Assembly (NCBI GenBank): GCA_938038735.1
Contig: CALHSW010000074.1
Location: 85,867 to 149,866 of the forward strand
DNA: 64,000 bases
Direction: 5' to 3'
Origin: an uncultured Bacteroidia bacterium
GTDB taxonomy: Bacteria; Bacteroidota; Bacteroidia; Bacteroidales; CAJPTX01
Both the position numbers and the translations under genes were made by a program. The notes beneath the pieces are model-generated. The model did no database searches. It had not been told where the DNA came from and saw only the letters and a program-made list of their open reading frames with translations. Shown piece after piece: positions 26,684 through 35,628 of this stretch (position 1 is the stretch's first letter; every line of letters starts with the position of its first letter).

Positions 26684-26703
26684 GAGAGAAATGTTTACCT
26701 TTG
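26672..26703 (+). promoter_or_regulatory. Promoter of the first CDF exporter
   Basis: TTGC at 26672, a 20-nt gap, then TACCTTTG at 26696-26703; start codon 49 nt further on. Confidence 0.72.
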
Positions 26704-26751
26704 CACCCTAGAAAAAGGAGTCTAAAAGAGGGAAAGTAAAGGAGGATAGCA

Positions 26752-27798
26752 ATGGATAGTAGAATTGAAGGCCTTCATGAAGAAGGTAGCCATCAGGGCG
26801 AGGTAGAGGAGGGTCACTGTGCGCAGCATGCGCATTCTGGGTGTAGTTCTGCCGGTAATGAGTCGAAGGCGCACCACGCTATGGGCCATCACCATGGGCA
26901 TCACCATGGCCATGGTGAGCTCTCAGGGCCACGGCTTTTTTGGGCATCTATAGTCAACTTTGGTTTTGCCCTACTAGAAATAATCGGGGGACTGCTCTCC
27001 AACAGCCTCTCGCTTATCTCCGATGCGGTGCATAACCTCACCGATGCCACCTCAATTTTCATAGCCTACATTGCCAATCGGCTTGGGCGGCGTAAGCCTA
27101 ACGCACGGCATACCTTCGGGTATCGCCGCGCGGAAATACTCGCAGCGTTGTTCAACGCCGTGGTGCTCATTGCCATTTGCCTTTACCTTTTCGTAGAGGC
27201 CTTTAGGCGGTTGAGGAATCCTGAGGTCATAAATAGTAAGCTGATGCTCATCGTTGCGCTGGCGGGTCTGCTGGCCAACGTGGTGGCGATGGTAATTCTG
27301 CACTCTTCACGTCAACATAATCTCAACGTGCGAGCAGCCTACATGCATCTTCTCGGCGATACACTCTCATCCGTGGCGGTTATTGCTGGAGGTATCGCTA
27401 TGCTGTATGGGGAATGGTTTTGGATAGATCCATTGATCACGGTGCTTGTAGGAGCTTACATCATATGGCAGACGTGGGGCATAGTGCGGGAGACCACAGA
27501 GATCCTCATGCAGGCGGTGCCGCCGGAGCTTGATGTGTACCAAATTCAAGATTACCTCAATGGCGTAGAGGGGGTCGCCTGTGCGCACCATATCCATTTA
27601 TGGCGGCTTACGGATGAGGCGTTGCACATTGAGGCGCATATTGAGTTGGATCGAGATATGCGTACCAGCGAGTCGGCTTTGCTGTTGGAAAAGCTGACGC
27701 AAGGGCTTCATGGGCAGTATGGTATTACCCACGTGACGCTGCAAATGGAGTATCGTCCCGACCATGATGCCCGGCAAGCGATATGCCAATGTAACTAG
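26752..27798 (+). CDS. Cation diffusion facilitator, zinc exporter (copy 1)
   Basis: A 348-residue CDF transporter that exports Zn2+ (perhaps Co2+ or Cd2+) from the cytoplasm. The first 58 residues are rich in His and Cys, with HHHGHHHGHG just before TM1, a metal-gathering tail. Six membrane helices follow. The metal site has the zinc-type HxxxD in TM2 (SDAVHNLTD) and again in TM5 (HLLGD). A cytoplasmic ferredoxin-like domain (about 260-340) ends AICQCN. It has an operator-like inverted repeat in its promoter and is followed by TolC and HlyD genes. A second CDF lies 5 kb away on the other strand. Confidence 0.95.
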   Translation: MDSRIEGLHEEGSHQGEVEEGHCAQHAHSGCSSAGNESKAHHAMGHHHGHHHGHGELSGPRLFWASIVNFGFALLEIIGGLLSNSLSLISDAVHNLTDATSIFIAYIANRLGRRKPNARHTFGYRRAEILAALFNAVVLIAICLYLFVEAFRRLRNPEVINSKLMLIVALAGLLANVVAMVILHSSRQHNLNVRAAYMHLLGDTLSSVAVIAGGIAMLYGEWFWIDPLITVLVGAYIIWQTWGIVRETTEILMQAVPPELDVYQIQDYLNGVEGVACAHHIHLWRLTDEALHIEAHIELDRDMRTSESALLLEKLTQGLHGQYGITHVTLQMEYRPDHDARQAICQCN

Positions 27799-27831
27799 CG
27801 TAGTGGAAGAGTAGCCATCAACAAAATTTAT

Positions 27832-27839
27832 TACCTTTG
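27832..27839 (+). promoter_or_regulatory. -7 element upstream of the TolC-like gene
   Basis: TACCTTTG lies 19 nt before the start codon; the -33 box is not clear. Confidence 0.5.
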
Positions 27840-27858
27840 CGGCGTAGGAAAGGATAGG

Positions 27859-29235
27859 ATGCGAACATTTCAATTTCTTTACTCTGCGCTGGTCGCATTT
27901 TTGTGGCTATTCGTGGGTAGCGGGGAGGGTATAGCGCAGCAGGACTCTATGGCAGCCGTGCGCCAGTGGACGATGGCTGCGTGCGTGGCGCAAGCCAAGG
28001 AGCATAGCCTAGATGCCGCAGAGGCGGAGCTTACGTACCGGTCGGCGAAGGCGCAGCTTAATAGCGCCTGGTGGACATTGTCTCCAACGTTCAGCGCGGG
28101 TGCATCGTACGATTTGAACTTTGGACGGGCTATAGATTACGGTAGTAATACCGTGTCCAACGACCTACAGTCAATTAACTTAAACGTTTCGGCAAATCTA
28201 TCTCTTTTTGAGGGGTTAGCGAGGATCCATGAGATTAAACGTTCCCAGCTTGGGCTGCAGGCAGCCGAGGCCCAGCAGCTTGCGGCGGAGCAGATGCTCA
28301 CGTTGCGTGTGGTGCAAGCGTTCCTTGATTTACTGTACCAGCAAGACCTTATAGCGGCTCGTCGCTACCAGGTAGAGGCTTTGGAAAAGCAGGTGCAGTT
28401 GGCGAAAACGCGGCAAGCGGCAGGGCAGGTGACGATGGGCGATGTGCTTGACATGCAGTCACAGCTCACCACGGAGCAGCAGGCGTTGCTAGAGGCACAG
28501 AATGGGGCATGTGCAGCCAACGTGGTACTCATGCAGCTCATGAACTACCATGAGGGCGACTCTATACAGATCGTGGCTCCGTACAGCGTTGATGGAGATG
28601 TACCGCTGTTGCCTGCCTACACTACGGATGGTCTCTTTGAGGAGGCTGCGCGCGACTATCCTACCCTGCGGGCCGCTAGGCTCTCATACCAGCAGGCGGA
28701 GCGGGGCGTACGCATTGCGCAGGCGGGCTACATGCCAAGCCTATCGCTTAATGCGGGCTACGGCACTGGGGCTCGCAAGTTCCTCCAGGAGAATCAGCAT
28801 ATGCCTTCGGATAGCTACAGCGATCAGTTGAAAAACAATTCGAGCGTGTACGTTGGCCTCTCGCTGCGTATCCCCATTTTTGATGGGTTGGCAACGCATG
28901 GGCGTGTGCAGCAGGCGAGGATAAGCGCGATGAAAAGCGATGTGGCCACGCAGCGCGCAAGCCAGGAGCTGTACAACTTAGTGCAGCGGTCGTGGAATGA
29001 TGCGCAGTCTGCCTACAAGCAGTATCAGTCGGCTAAGAGCAACGTGGAGGCGCTCCGCCTAGCGGCCCAGTGGGCAGAGAAGAAACGGGAGCTGGGAGCT
29101 ATAAGTAGCTATGAGTACACGCAGACGCGAAGCAAACTAAACGTGGCAGAGACAACGCTCCTGCAGAGTCGGTATGTGTACATGCTAAAACTACTCGTTT
29201 TGGATATATATAGAGGAGTGCCTATAGAGCTGTAA
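27859..29235 (+). CDS. TolC-family outer membrane efflux protein
   Basis: A 458-residue outer membrane channel of the OEP family. Residues 1-27 are a signal peptide (cleavage near GIAQQ). The body shows the two-fold repeat of long helices and short barrel strands: FSAGASYDLNFGRAID and SLNAGYGTGARKF are the paired strand regions, and long Ala/Gln-rich helices lie at about 125-225 and 325-440. It joins an inner membrane pump through a periplasmic adaptor; the adaptor is the next gene. The pump itself (ABC or RND) is not encoded here. Confidence 0.9.
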   Translation: MRTFQFLYSALVAFLWLFVGSGEGIAQQDSMAAVRQWTMAACVAQAKEHSLDAAEAELTYRSAKAQLNSAWWTLSPTFSAGASYDLNFGRAIDYGSNTVSNDLQSINLNVSANLSLFEGLARIHEIKRSQLGLQAAEAQQLAAEQMLTLRVVQAFLDLLYQQDLIAARRYQVEALEKQVQLAKTRQAAGQVTMGDVLDMQSQLTTEQQALLEAQNGACAANVVLMQLMNYHEGDSIQIVAPYSVDGDVPLLPAYTTDGLFEEAARDYPTLRAARLSYQQAERGVRIAQAGYMPSLSLNAGYGTGARKFLQENQHMPSDSYSDQLKNNSSVYVGLSLRIPIFDGLATHGRVQQARISAMKSDVATQRASQELYNLVQRSWNDAQSAYKQYQSAKSNVEALRLAAQWAEKKRELGAISSYEYTQTRSKLNVAETTLLQSRYVYMLKLLVLDIYRGVPIEL

Positions 29236-29291
29236 ACGAGGGTATTTAGTAGAGCGTAGCGTACGACTAAGAAAAGACTTGGAATATTGGC

Positions 29292-30536
29292 ATGGCAATG
29301 AAGAAAAAGAGTTGGGTTATTATTGGCATTAGCGTTGGTGTATTAGTCGTGTTGATTGCCGTTTCTAAGATTTTATCTGGTAATAAAAGGAGGAAGGGGG
29401 CAAGCGTAGAGTACGTAATCCCGCAGCGGCGTACCATTGTGCAAACCATCACGGCTAATGGGCGTATACGCCCCGAGGTGGTGGTGAAGATTAGCCCTGA
29501 GGTGTCGGGGGAGATTACGGAGTTGCCCGTTGTGGAGGGGCAGTCGGTGAAGAAGGGCGATCTTTTGTGCCGTATAAAGCCCGATAGCTACATTAGTTAC
29601 CGTGAACGAGCGGGGGCCTCTGTGCAGTCAGCGAGGGCGCAGGCGGCGCAGGCCAACGCGAACTATCTACAGCAAAAGCTCAACTTTGAGCGCATGGAGA
29701 AGCTGTATAAGGACAGCGCGGTGTCGTCAGCAGACTTTGAGCGTGCACGGACGGAATTTCAGGTAGCTGAGAGTCAATTGAAAGGCGCACGCTACTCTGT
29801 GGCCAGTGCTGAGGCTTCGCTCCAAGAAGCCGACCAAAACCTTTTGAAGACAACCATATATGCCCCGCTCACGGCTACCGTGTCCCGTCTTAGCGTGGAG
29901 CTCGGCGAGAGGGTGGTGGGCACGGCGCAGATGGCTGGTACGGAGCTCATGCGCCTAGCCAATATGGAGCGCATGGAGGCGTGGGTTGAGGTATCGGAGA
30001 GCGACATTGTGGGGGTACATCTCGCCGACACAGCTGTTGTGCATATTGATAGCTACCCCGACACGACTTTCCGAGGTCTTGTGACGCACATCGCCAATAC
30101 GGCCATTGACGCAGCGTCCAAGGATCAGGTGACGAGCTTTGAGGTGCGCATACGCCTTTTACCCGAAAGCTATAGCTACCTCGTGAAGGGGGCGGGCGAC
30201 AGCCCCTTCAAGCCGGGCATGTCGGTATCTGTAGATATTCAGACGCAGCGCGCCGACAGCGCATTGGCTGTGCCCATTGAGTGCGTCACCCTATGGCGGG
30301 GAAACGATAAGAACAAGAAGCTACAGCGGCAGGAGGTCGTCTTTACGGTAAACAATGATACGGCGAGCATGCTAAACGTGCGTACGGGTATTCAAGACAG
30401 AGAGTACATACAGATTGTGGAGGGGTTAAAGGACTCGGTAAAGGTGATCTCCTCCCCCTATTCTGCCATCTCCAAGACGCTTTCTAACGGCGATAGGGTT
30501 AGCGCAACGCAAGCAAAAGCAAAAGACGATGAGTAG
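29292..30536 (+). CDS. Periplasmic adaptor of the HlyD/MacA type
   Basis: A 414-residue membrane fusion protein. A single helix anchors it at about 9-29. A lipoyl-like half (ISPEVSGEITELPVVEGQSVKKGD, about 68-90), a long coiled-coil hairpin (about 105-195) and the second half (TIYAPLTATVSRLSVELGERV) follow, then beta-barrel and membrane-proximal domains. The order resembles MacA. In related Bacteroidota loci a MacB-like ABC permease usually follows, but here the next gene is tsaB, overlapping by 8 bp. The partner pump must lie elsewhere. Confidence 0.9.
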   Translation: MAMKKKSWVIIGISVGVLVVLIAVSKILSGNKRRKGASVEYVIPQRRTIVQTITANGRIRPEVVVKISPEVSGEITELPVVEGQSVKKGDLLCRIKPDSYISYRERAGASVQSARAQAAQANANYLQQKLNFERMEKLYKDSAVSSADFERARTEFQVAESQLKGARYSVASAEASLQEADQNLLKTTIYAPLTATVSRLSVELGERVVGTAQMAGTELMRLANMERMEAWVEVSESDIVGVHLADTAVVHIDSYPDTTFRGLVTHIANTAIDAASKDQVTSFEVRIRLLPESYSYLVKGAGDSPFKPGMSVSVDIQTQRADSALAVPIECVTLWRGNDKNKKLQRQEVVFTVNNDTASMLNVRTGIQDREYIQIVEGLKDSVKVISSPYSAISKTLSNGDRVSATQAKAKDDE

Positions 30537-31263
30537 CCCAATAGCGGTGCAAAGGCAGACCCTAACGGAGAGCTACCCAGAGCTCTTGGCCATTGAGTCA
30601 AGCGGCGAGCGGTGCGAGGTGGCATTCGCGAAGGGTGTAGACTGTTATGTGGCGACAGATGGCGAGGTGCGGGATCACTCTGCGGTGCTAACGCTGCTCG
30701 TAGAATCTGTACTACAGGCGGCTGGAGTATCGGCCAAAGAGATCAAAGCGGTTGCGGTGAGCGCAGGGCCAGGGTCCTATACGAGCCTACGTATAGGGCT
30801 TGCCACAGCCAAGGGGATGGCGTACGCCATCGGATGCCCGATTATAGCGGTGCCTACGCTGGAGGCGTTGGCATCTGAGATGGCGCAGCGCATTCCGGAT
30901 GGCGTGTCGCCCAAGGCATTGCTACCCATGATAGACGCCCGCCGCATGGAGGTCTATACGCAGCCCTACTCCCTGACGCTTAGCCCGTTGGGAGATCCTT
31001 CTCCAAGGATTTTTGATGGGGAGACTCGCCCTTTCTTTGCAGAGTTTGCCCCGGCTCTTTTCGGGGGGCCCGGTGCACAGAAGGGGAGTGCGTACCTTGA
31101 GGCGTTGGAGTATCATTTCTTGCCGGGGGTAGAGCTCACGGCGGGGGCTCTGCTGCCACTGGCGTTGCAACGATACAAGCGGGAGGAGTTTGCATCGCTC
31201 GCCTACCTTGAGCCGCTCTACCTGAAGGAGTTCGTTGCGCTTCCCTCTAAAAAACTATTTTAG
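30529..31263 (+). CDS. tsaB: tRNA t6A synthesis protein TsaB
   Basis: A 244-residue member of the Kae1/TsaD-like ASKHA fold. It has the N-terminal strand LLAIESSGERCEVAF, the hallmark VSAGPGSYTSLRIGLATAKG near 78-98 and the Arg/Tyr-rich region MIDARRMEVYTQPY. TsaB forms the scaffold of the TsaBDE complex that makes threonylcarbamoyladenosine at tRNA position 37. Compared with E. coli the N-terminus carries about 18 extra residues, so a downstream start is possible. It overlaps the adaptor gene by 8 bp and its 3' end overlaps the convergent GSCFA gene by 17 bp. Confidence 0.92.
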   Translation: MSSPIAVQRQTLTESYPELLAIESSGERCEVAFAKGVDCYVATDGEVRDHSAVLTLLVESVLQAAGVSAKEIKAVAVSAGPGSYTSLRIGLATAKGMAYAIGCPIIAVPTLEALASEMAQRIPDGVSPKALLPMIDARRMEVYTQPYSLTLSPLGDPSPRIFDGETRPFFAEFAPALFGGPGAQKGSAYLEALEYHFLPGVELTAGALLPLALQRYKREEFASLAYLEPLYLKEFVALPSKKLF

Positions 31264-32779
31264 ACCGTATCGCTGGGTGTAGCAATGGAGCTAAGGCATT
31301 CGCCTCGGCCCTAAGCTTTTGGAGCAGGCTGAGGTATGCAGGGGCGTTCGGGTCGCTGGGGCGGTGCGCTCGCGTTTGCTGTAGAGCTTCGTAGCGTTGG
31401 AGTATTTTGAGACCCGCTGCATCCACTATGGAGCTCACAAGTCGTCCTGTAATAATTCTAAGCGCAAGCGGAGAGGGCGAGAGGAGGTCGTTGGCGTAGT
31501 ATCGGTAGTCCCGCAGCTCATCGTGGAGAATCTCGTAGGAAGGGAAATAGGAGAGGTGTTGGTTGGTTGAGAGGAGACGATGTGCCTCCAAGAGCACTTT
31601 GGCATGGCTGTAGGCAGAACTTTCCGAGGGGGTGGCAGCCCGCCGCGTGGGGGAGACCATGAGAATGCCGCTACGCACGGAGGAGATGGTTTCCACGATC
31701 ATGTTTGGAGTCTCATCCGCTTCTACGCAAAGGATTATGTATGGCGAGTTCCCCCCGATTGGTGAGAGTCGTTGAGGGGAGGCGGACGAGGCGTAGAGGC
31801 CGCATTGGGAAAGCAGGGTGGCAAGCGTGCTGGCGAAAGCACCGCCCACGCAAAGTATCTCCTGCGAAACCGCTAGGCTGGGCATTCTGGGTACTTGCAC
31901 AGTTGAGGCTAATCGGGGCGAGGAGAGGATGGGAACGAAGCCCCCGTCCTCCTTTCGTTCATTCCTTTCCGCCAATGCCACGTTGCCCCCTATCGCATGC
32001 CAGAATCGTTCCGTCACAATGCTTACCGTCAGGGGCGATGGGTGTGCCAAGTCGTCACTAAAGAAACGGTAGTCACGCAGCTCGTCGAGTACAATCTCAA
32101 ACGCAGGGAAGTAGTGGCAGCGTGCATTTTCGTTGATTATTCGCCTTGTCGCCTCGAGCAGTAAGGCTTTGCTCACGGCGTTACGGTGCACCCCGGAGAG
32201 CAGGTGCCGCACGGGGCTAACCGTTAGCACTATCTCAACGTTGGGATTTATTTCACGAACCTCACCCAGCACTCCATGCCAGGTTTCCACAATCTCCCCG
32301 ACTGTGGCAAAACTTTCCTCAAACTCCTTGGAGGGTTGTTTGTGGCAATTTGCCACCACCTCTCCATTCCTTCGAAAGAGCAGTGCCGTGCCAAAGGTTA
32401 CCACCACCATGCCCGCCTGGCGTATGCTTTCTCGCAGCGTCTTATGTCCCTCCGCAATCTTTCTCCGCAGCTCCTCTCGGCTTTCCCCGCACACATCGCT
32501 GTGGCAATCGAATGACACCCACCTCCCATTCCGTACTACAAACCGTTCCCGCCTTGCAGATTCTTCCCGTAGAGCATCATGGATTACCATGGCTATCGAG
32601 AGGGGATTAAAAAGCGTACCTAACGGATTTACTACTACCTTTTCTCCCTGTTGCTGGAGTCTACTCCCCATCTCGGCGGCGAAGCACGACCCTATCATAA
32701 CGAATGACCCCCCATGCTGCATATGGGGCAACGGTGGCGTCGCTACAGATGTGAAAATTTTCGGGTCATTCATCTCCAT
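31247..32779 (-). CDS. GSCFA-domain protein with a degenerate second copy
   Basis: A 510-residue protein. The N-terminal half has the family signature VMIGSCFAAEMG at about 27-38, then VVTFGTALLF and SPVRHLLSG, and closes with YFPAFEIVLDELRDYRFF. The second half repeats the plan in eroded form: ILCVGGAFASTLATLL replaces the GSCFA loop, SPTRRA replaces SPVRH, and YFPSYEILHDELRDYRYY repeats the closing motif closely. The GSCFA fold is related to SGNH/GDSL hydrolases; the Ser/Cys of the signature is lost in copy two. The substrate is unknown. The gene overlaps the second CDF gene by 14 bp. Confidence 0.88.
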   Translation of the reverse strand: MEMNDPKIFTSVATPPLPHMQHGGSFVMIGSCFAAEMGSRLQQQGEKVVVNPLGTLFNPLSIAMVIHDALREESARRERFVVRNGRWVSFDCHSDVCGESREELRRKIAEGHKTLRESIRQAGMVVVTFGTALLFRRNGEVVANCHKQPSKEFEESFATVGEIVETWHGVLGEVREINPNVEIVLTVSPVRHLLSGVHRNAVSKALLLEATRRIINENARCHYFPAFEIVLDELRDYRFFSDDLAHPSPLTVSIVTERFWHAIGGNVALAERNERKEDGGFVPILSSPRLASTVQVPRMPSLAVSQEILCVGGAFASTLATLLSQCGLYASSASPQRLSPIGGNSPYIILCVEADETPNMIVETISSVRSGILMVSPTRRAATPSESSAYSHAKVLLEAHRLLSTNQHLSYFPSYEILHDELRDYRYYANDLLSPSPLALRIITGRLVSSIVDAAGLKILQRYEALQQTRAHRPSDPNAPAYLSLLQKLRAEANALAPLLHPAIRSKIVF

Positions 32780-33743
32780 TGGTTGGATTAATCGTAAAGT
32801 TCCTATCTAGCGGATCTAAGGCCAGCAGTGCGTGCTGCACGTTGAATCGTTGTCGTATTGCGTTCTCCGCCTGTTTCGCCACTATCAGGGCTTTACTAAG
32901 TTCAAACGAAGGGGACGGCACTACGCGGGCCGAAAAGTAGATTTCCTCCTCGGCGAGCTGCCACACGTGCGCCTGCTGCACCCTCTCTATACCGTCACGT
33001 TGCTCCACAAAGCTAATGATTTCCTCTACGTTGACACCCCGCGGCGCGGCCTGCATGAGGATGCGCACGCATTCCCTCACGATAGGCCAAGTATTCAGCA
33101 GGATGTAGATTCCTACGCAGCAAGAAACGATAGAGTCTACCCATGCGACGTGCCACAGCTGAATAGCAAAGCCCCCTAGAATTACGGCCAACGAGGAGAG
33201 CAGGTCGGCGAGTAGGTGCAGGTAGGCGGCACGTACGTTAAGGTTGCCATGCGAGGGACGGCGTAGGATTAGCATGGAAATGAATTTCGCCGCCATCCCG
33301 ATTCCCGCAATGATAAGCATCGAGCGGCTGTCAACGTGCGCCTGGCTGCGTAGGCGGCTGAATGCCTCAACGAAGATGAATGCGTAGATGACTAAAAGCG
33401 CTACGGCGTTGCATAGTGCCGCGAGGATTTCAAAACGTCGAAAGCCAAAGGTGAACTTGGCTGTTGGTTTTTTAAGGGCTACCCGTGTCGCTACGAAGGC
33501 AATTACAATCGATGCGGCGTCGGCGAAATTGTGTACCGAGTCGGAAACGAGTGCCAAGCTGTTGGAAAATATGCCTCCGATGCATTCCATGATGGCAAAC
33601 CCCACGTTGATCGCCGATGCCCACAGCAAACGGCGGAGCGAAAGCTCCCCTACGTGCGTGTGCGCGTGGCCGCGGTGTCCGATTGGCTTACGGCCTATTC
33701 CCCTTTTGGCTCCCTGTTCTACAGTGGTGCTACGACTCCCCAT
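32766..33743 (-). CDS. Cation diffusion facilitator, zinc exporter (copy 2)
   Basis: A 325-residue CDF transporter. I start at the ATG at 33743 because the in-frame TTG at 33770 lies inside the -7 element. It has a short His-containing N-terminus (GHRGHAHTH), six membrane helices, zinc-type HxxxD motifs in TM2 (SDSVHNFAD) and TM5 (HLLAD), and a C-terminal cytoplasmic domain. It clearly resembles the copy at 26752 but lacks the long His/Cys-rich tail. GSCFA is co-transcribed. The two paralogues may differ in regulation or metal range. Confidence 0.94.
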   Translation of the reverse strand: MGSRSTTVEQGAKRGIGRKPIGHRGHAHTHVGELSLRRLLWASAINVGFAIMECIGGIFSNSLALVSDSVHNFADAASIVIAFVATRVALKKPTAKFTFGFRRFEILAALCNAVALLVIYAFIFVEAFSRLRSQAHVDSRSMLIIAGIGMAAKFISMLILRRPSHGNLNVRAAYLHLLADLLSSLAVILGGFAIQLWHVAWVDSIVSCCVGIYILLNTWPIVRECVRILMQAAPRGVNVEEIISFVEQRDGIERVQQAHVWQLAEEEIYFSARVVPSPSFELSKALIVAKQAENAIRQRFNVQHALLALDPLDRNFTINPTNGDE

Positions 33744-33767
33744 GCCCCATTTCCATTTTTCAAGGCG

Positions 33768-33796
33768 CAAAGGTAGTAGAAATAGAATAAATGCAA
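33768..33796 (-). promoter_or_regulatory. Promoter of the second CDF exporter
   Basis: The minus strand has TTGC at 33796-33793, a 17-nt gap and TACCTTTG at 33775-33768. Like the first CDF promoter, its -33 box falls in a TTGCA motif, but the full 12-bp inverted repeat is absent. Confidence 0.68.
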
Positions 33797-33814
33797 CAGC
33801 AGTGCAAGAGAGCG

Positions 33815-34657
33815 TTACCCTCTAAAGAATAGGTCTTCCCCCAACTGGTTGTTTGTCAACTCCACGGCACTCCAAAGGGTGCGAAGAGCCCGTTCGCCCT
33901 TTGCGCCTATGCCTTTGGAGTAGTCGTTGACGTAGAGATTGATGTGTTTTCGCTGCACCTCTGGCTCCATTTCTTGGGCGTGCGCGGTTACGTAGGGCAT
34001 TACCTCATCGGCGTGCGTCCAAGCGTAGCTAATGCTCCGCTCAATGGCCTTATGCACAGTGCGTTTTACCTCTGCGGGGAGTGTACGTTTCACGAGGATT
34101 ACTCCGAGTGGTAGGGGGAGGTTAAACTCCTTCCCCCAGCGATTTCCGATGTCCTCTTCGGCAAAGAGATTGAGTTTTTGGTAGGTGAAGCGCCCCTCGT
34201 GGATGAGAAGGCCATGCGTCACTTGGCCTTGCTGCACGGCGTGCTCAATGTCGGAGAACAGTAATTCTCTGAACTGCGTCACCTCGGGGTGGAAGAGTCT
34301 AAAGAGCGCAAAAGCGGTAGTATGCGCGCCGGGGTGCGCTACAACTGAAGTGTCTGTTAGGTCTAATCCCTGCCCTGCCCGGCGCACCAGCAGCGGCCCT
34401 ACCCCCTCACCCATTGCGCCACCGCAAGGAAGCACTTGGTACTCATCGCAAAGGGCGGGGTAAGCAGCTGCGCTTACCTTTACTACGTCCGCGCCGCCTT
34501 GCCGTGCAATGGCGTTGAGCGCATCAATATCCTCTAGGCGCGGTGTTATCGTGCCCGTGCTAGGCAGCAGCCCGAGGGCTAGTGCCCCAAAAATAAACGT
34601 ATCGTTCGGGCAGGGCGAGAAGGCCCATCTAAGTGCGTCAATTCCACTACCATTCAT
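33815..34657 (-). CDS. mqnD: 1,4-dihydroxy-6-naphthoate synthase
   Basis: A 280-residue periplasmic-binding-protein-like enzyme of the futalosine route to menaquinone; it converts cyclic de-hypoxanthine futalosine to 1,4-dihydroxy-6-naphthoate. The family opening FSPCPNDTFIFGALALG is at about 13-29, followed by DIDALNAIA, VKVSAAAYP and GGAMGEGVGPLL. LLIHEGRFTY and GNRWGKEFNLPLPLGVILV are further matches. It overlaps mqnB by 11 bp, an obvious pathway operon. Confidence 0.95.
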   Translation of the reverse strand: MNGSGIDALRWAFSPCPNDTFIFGALALGLLPSTGTITPRLEDIDALNAIARQGGADVVKVSAAAYPALCDEYQVLPCGGAMGEGVGPLLVRRAGQGLDLTDTSVVAHPGAHTTAFALFRLFHPEVTQFRELLFSDIEHAVQQGQVTHGLLIHEGRFTYQKLNLFAEEDIGNRWGKEFNLPLPLGVILVKRTLPAEVKRTVHKAIERSISYAWTHADEVMPYVTAHAQEMEPEVQRKHINLYVNDYSKGIGAKGERALRTLWSAVELTNNQLGEDLFFRG

Positions 34658-35339
34658 CCTTGTTTCCTAAATATAATCTTATGATGCCTAGCGCAGCAAT
34701 GAAGGCTTCATGAACACCCTTCTGCGCCTTCTGAATGCTCCATTGTGCAGCCTCGCCTGGTGCGCAGTAATTCGATACGGAACGAATGGATAGTGCTGGG
34801 ATCCCTAGCTCTGAGGTGGCGAAGGCGAAGGCGGCTCCCTCCATGGTTTCCACAGAGCTATTAGGAAACGCTCTACCGAATGCTGAAATGGGTTCTCCCT
34901 GCGAGGGGAAGGCCATCGTGTAGCCACGGCGCACCCGTAGCGGGGAATGGATGCATTTTAAAAGGCATGGGGCTGTGGCTACAATCCATCCGTCGGAATC
35001 GCAATGGTGCATAGGGAACGGCGTGGCTTGAAGCGGCTCAAATCCAGATGGGCGTACAAAACCGTAGTCGAAGAAGGTGTCGTGCGATACCACCACGCTC
35101 TCGCCAATAGTTAACGACTTATCACGTGCGCCGCAAAACCCTAGATTTATGGCGAAGTCGAAGCGTTGCGAGGTGGCGATTCTCATTATTGATACAGCTG
35201 TAGGTACGGCGCCAACGCAGTCCCCACGGTCCGTTAGAAAGGAGAAATGTGCGTTTTCGCCTAAAGCGTAGCAGTCCGTATCTATCTGTAGCGCAGCAAG
35301 CTCCGTGCGCGAAGCTGCGGCAATGAGGATTTCAAGCAT
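34647..35339 (-). CDS. mqnB: Futalosine hydrolase
   Basis: A 230-residue nucleosidase of the MTA/SAH-nucleosidase fold. It removes hypoxanthine from futalosine, the step two before MqnD. Family segments are AINLGFCGARDKSL with VVVSHDTFFDYGF, VETMEGAAFAFA near 160-175 (Met-Glu for ribose binding) and IRSVSNYC, where the catalytic Asp of MTA nucleosidases is commonly placed. The neighbour mqnD supports the assignment over a general MTA/SAH nucleosidase. Other mqn genes are not in the window. Confidence 0.9.
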   Translation of the reverse strand: MLEILIAAASRTELAALQIDTDCYALGENAHFSFLTDRGDCVGAVPTAVSIMRIATSQRFDFAINLGFCGARDKSLTIGESVVVSHDTFFDYGFVRPSGFEPLQATPFPMHHCDSDGWIVATAPCLLKCIHSPLRVRRGYTMAFPSQGEPISAFGRAFPNSSVETMEGAAFAFATSELGIPALSIRSVSNYCAPGEAAQWSIQKAQKGVHEAFIAALGIIRLYLGNKDEW

Positions 35340-35432
35340 TGTGAGGGATGATTTCTTGTAGCTCTAAAAGAGGTGTTTCAGTGTTTCTCTATGCCGAAGT
35401 AGGCTCTTTGCCATTCATGCTGCATGGTTTTG

Positions 35433-35440
35433 CAAAGGTA
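35433..35440 (-). promoter_or_regulatory. -7 element of mqnBD
   Basis: The minus strand reads TACCTTTG 94 nt before the mqnB start codon. Confidence 0.5.
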
Positions 35441-35628
35441 AGCTTTCTTTAAGAGACTGTTGCAGACAAATATCCCGCACTGCTGCGCCCCTGTGAAAGC
35501 TTTTGGGGGGCATTGCGCTGTGGGCGGGTACTGTCGCACGCCCTGCAATGCATTGTGGCGCGGAATGCGTTGAGGAAAAGTGGATTCCAAGTAGCGTTCC
35601 GCGTTCCCATACCCTCCTACAAATCCCT

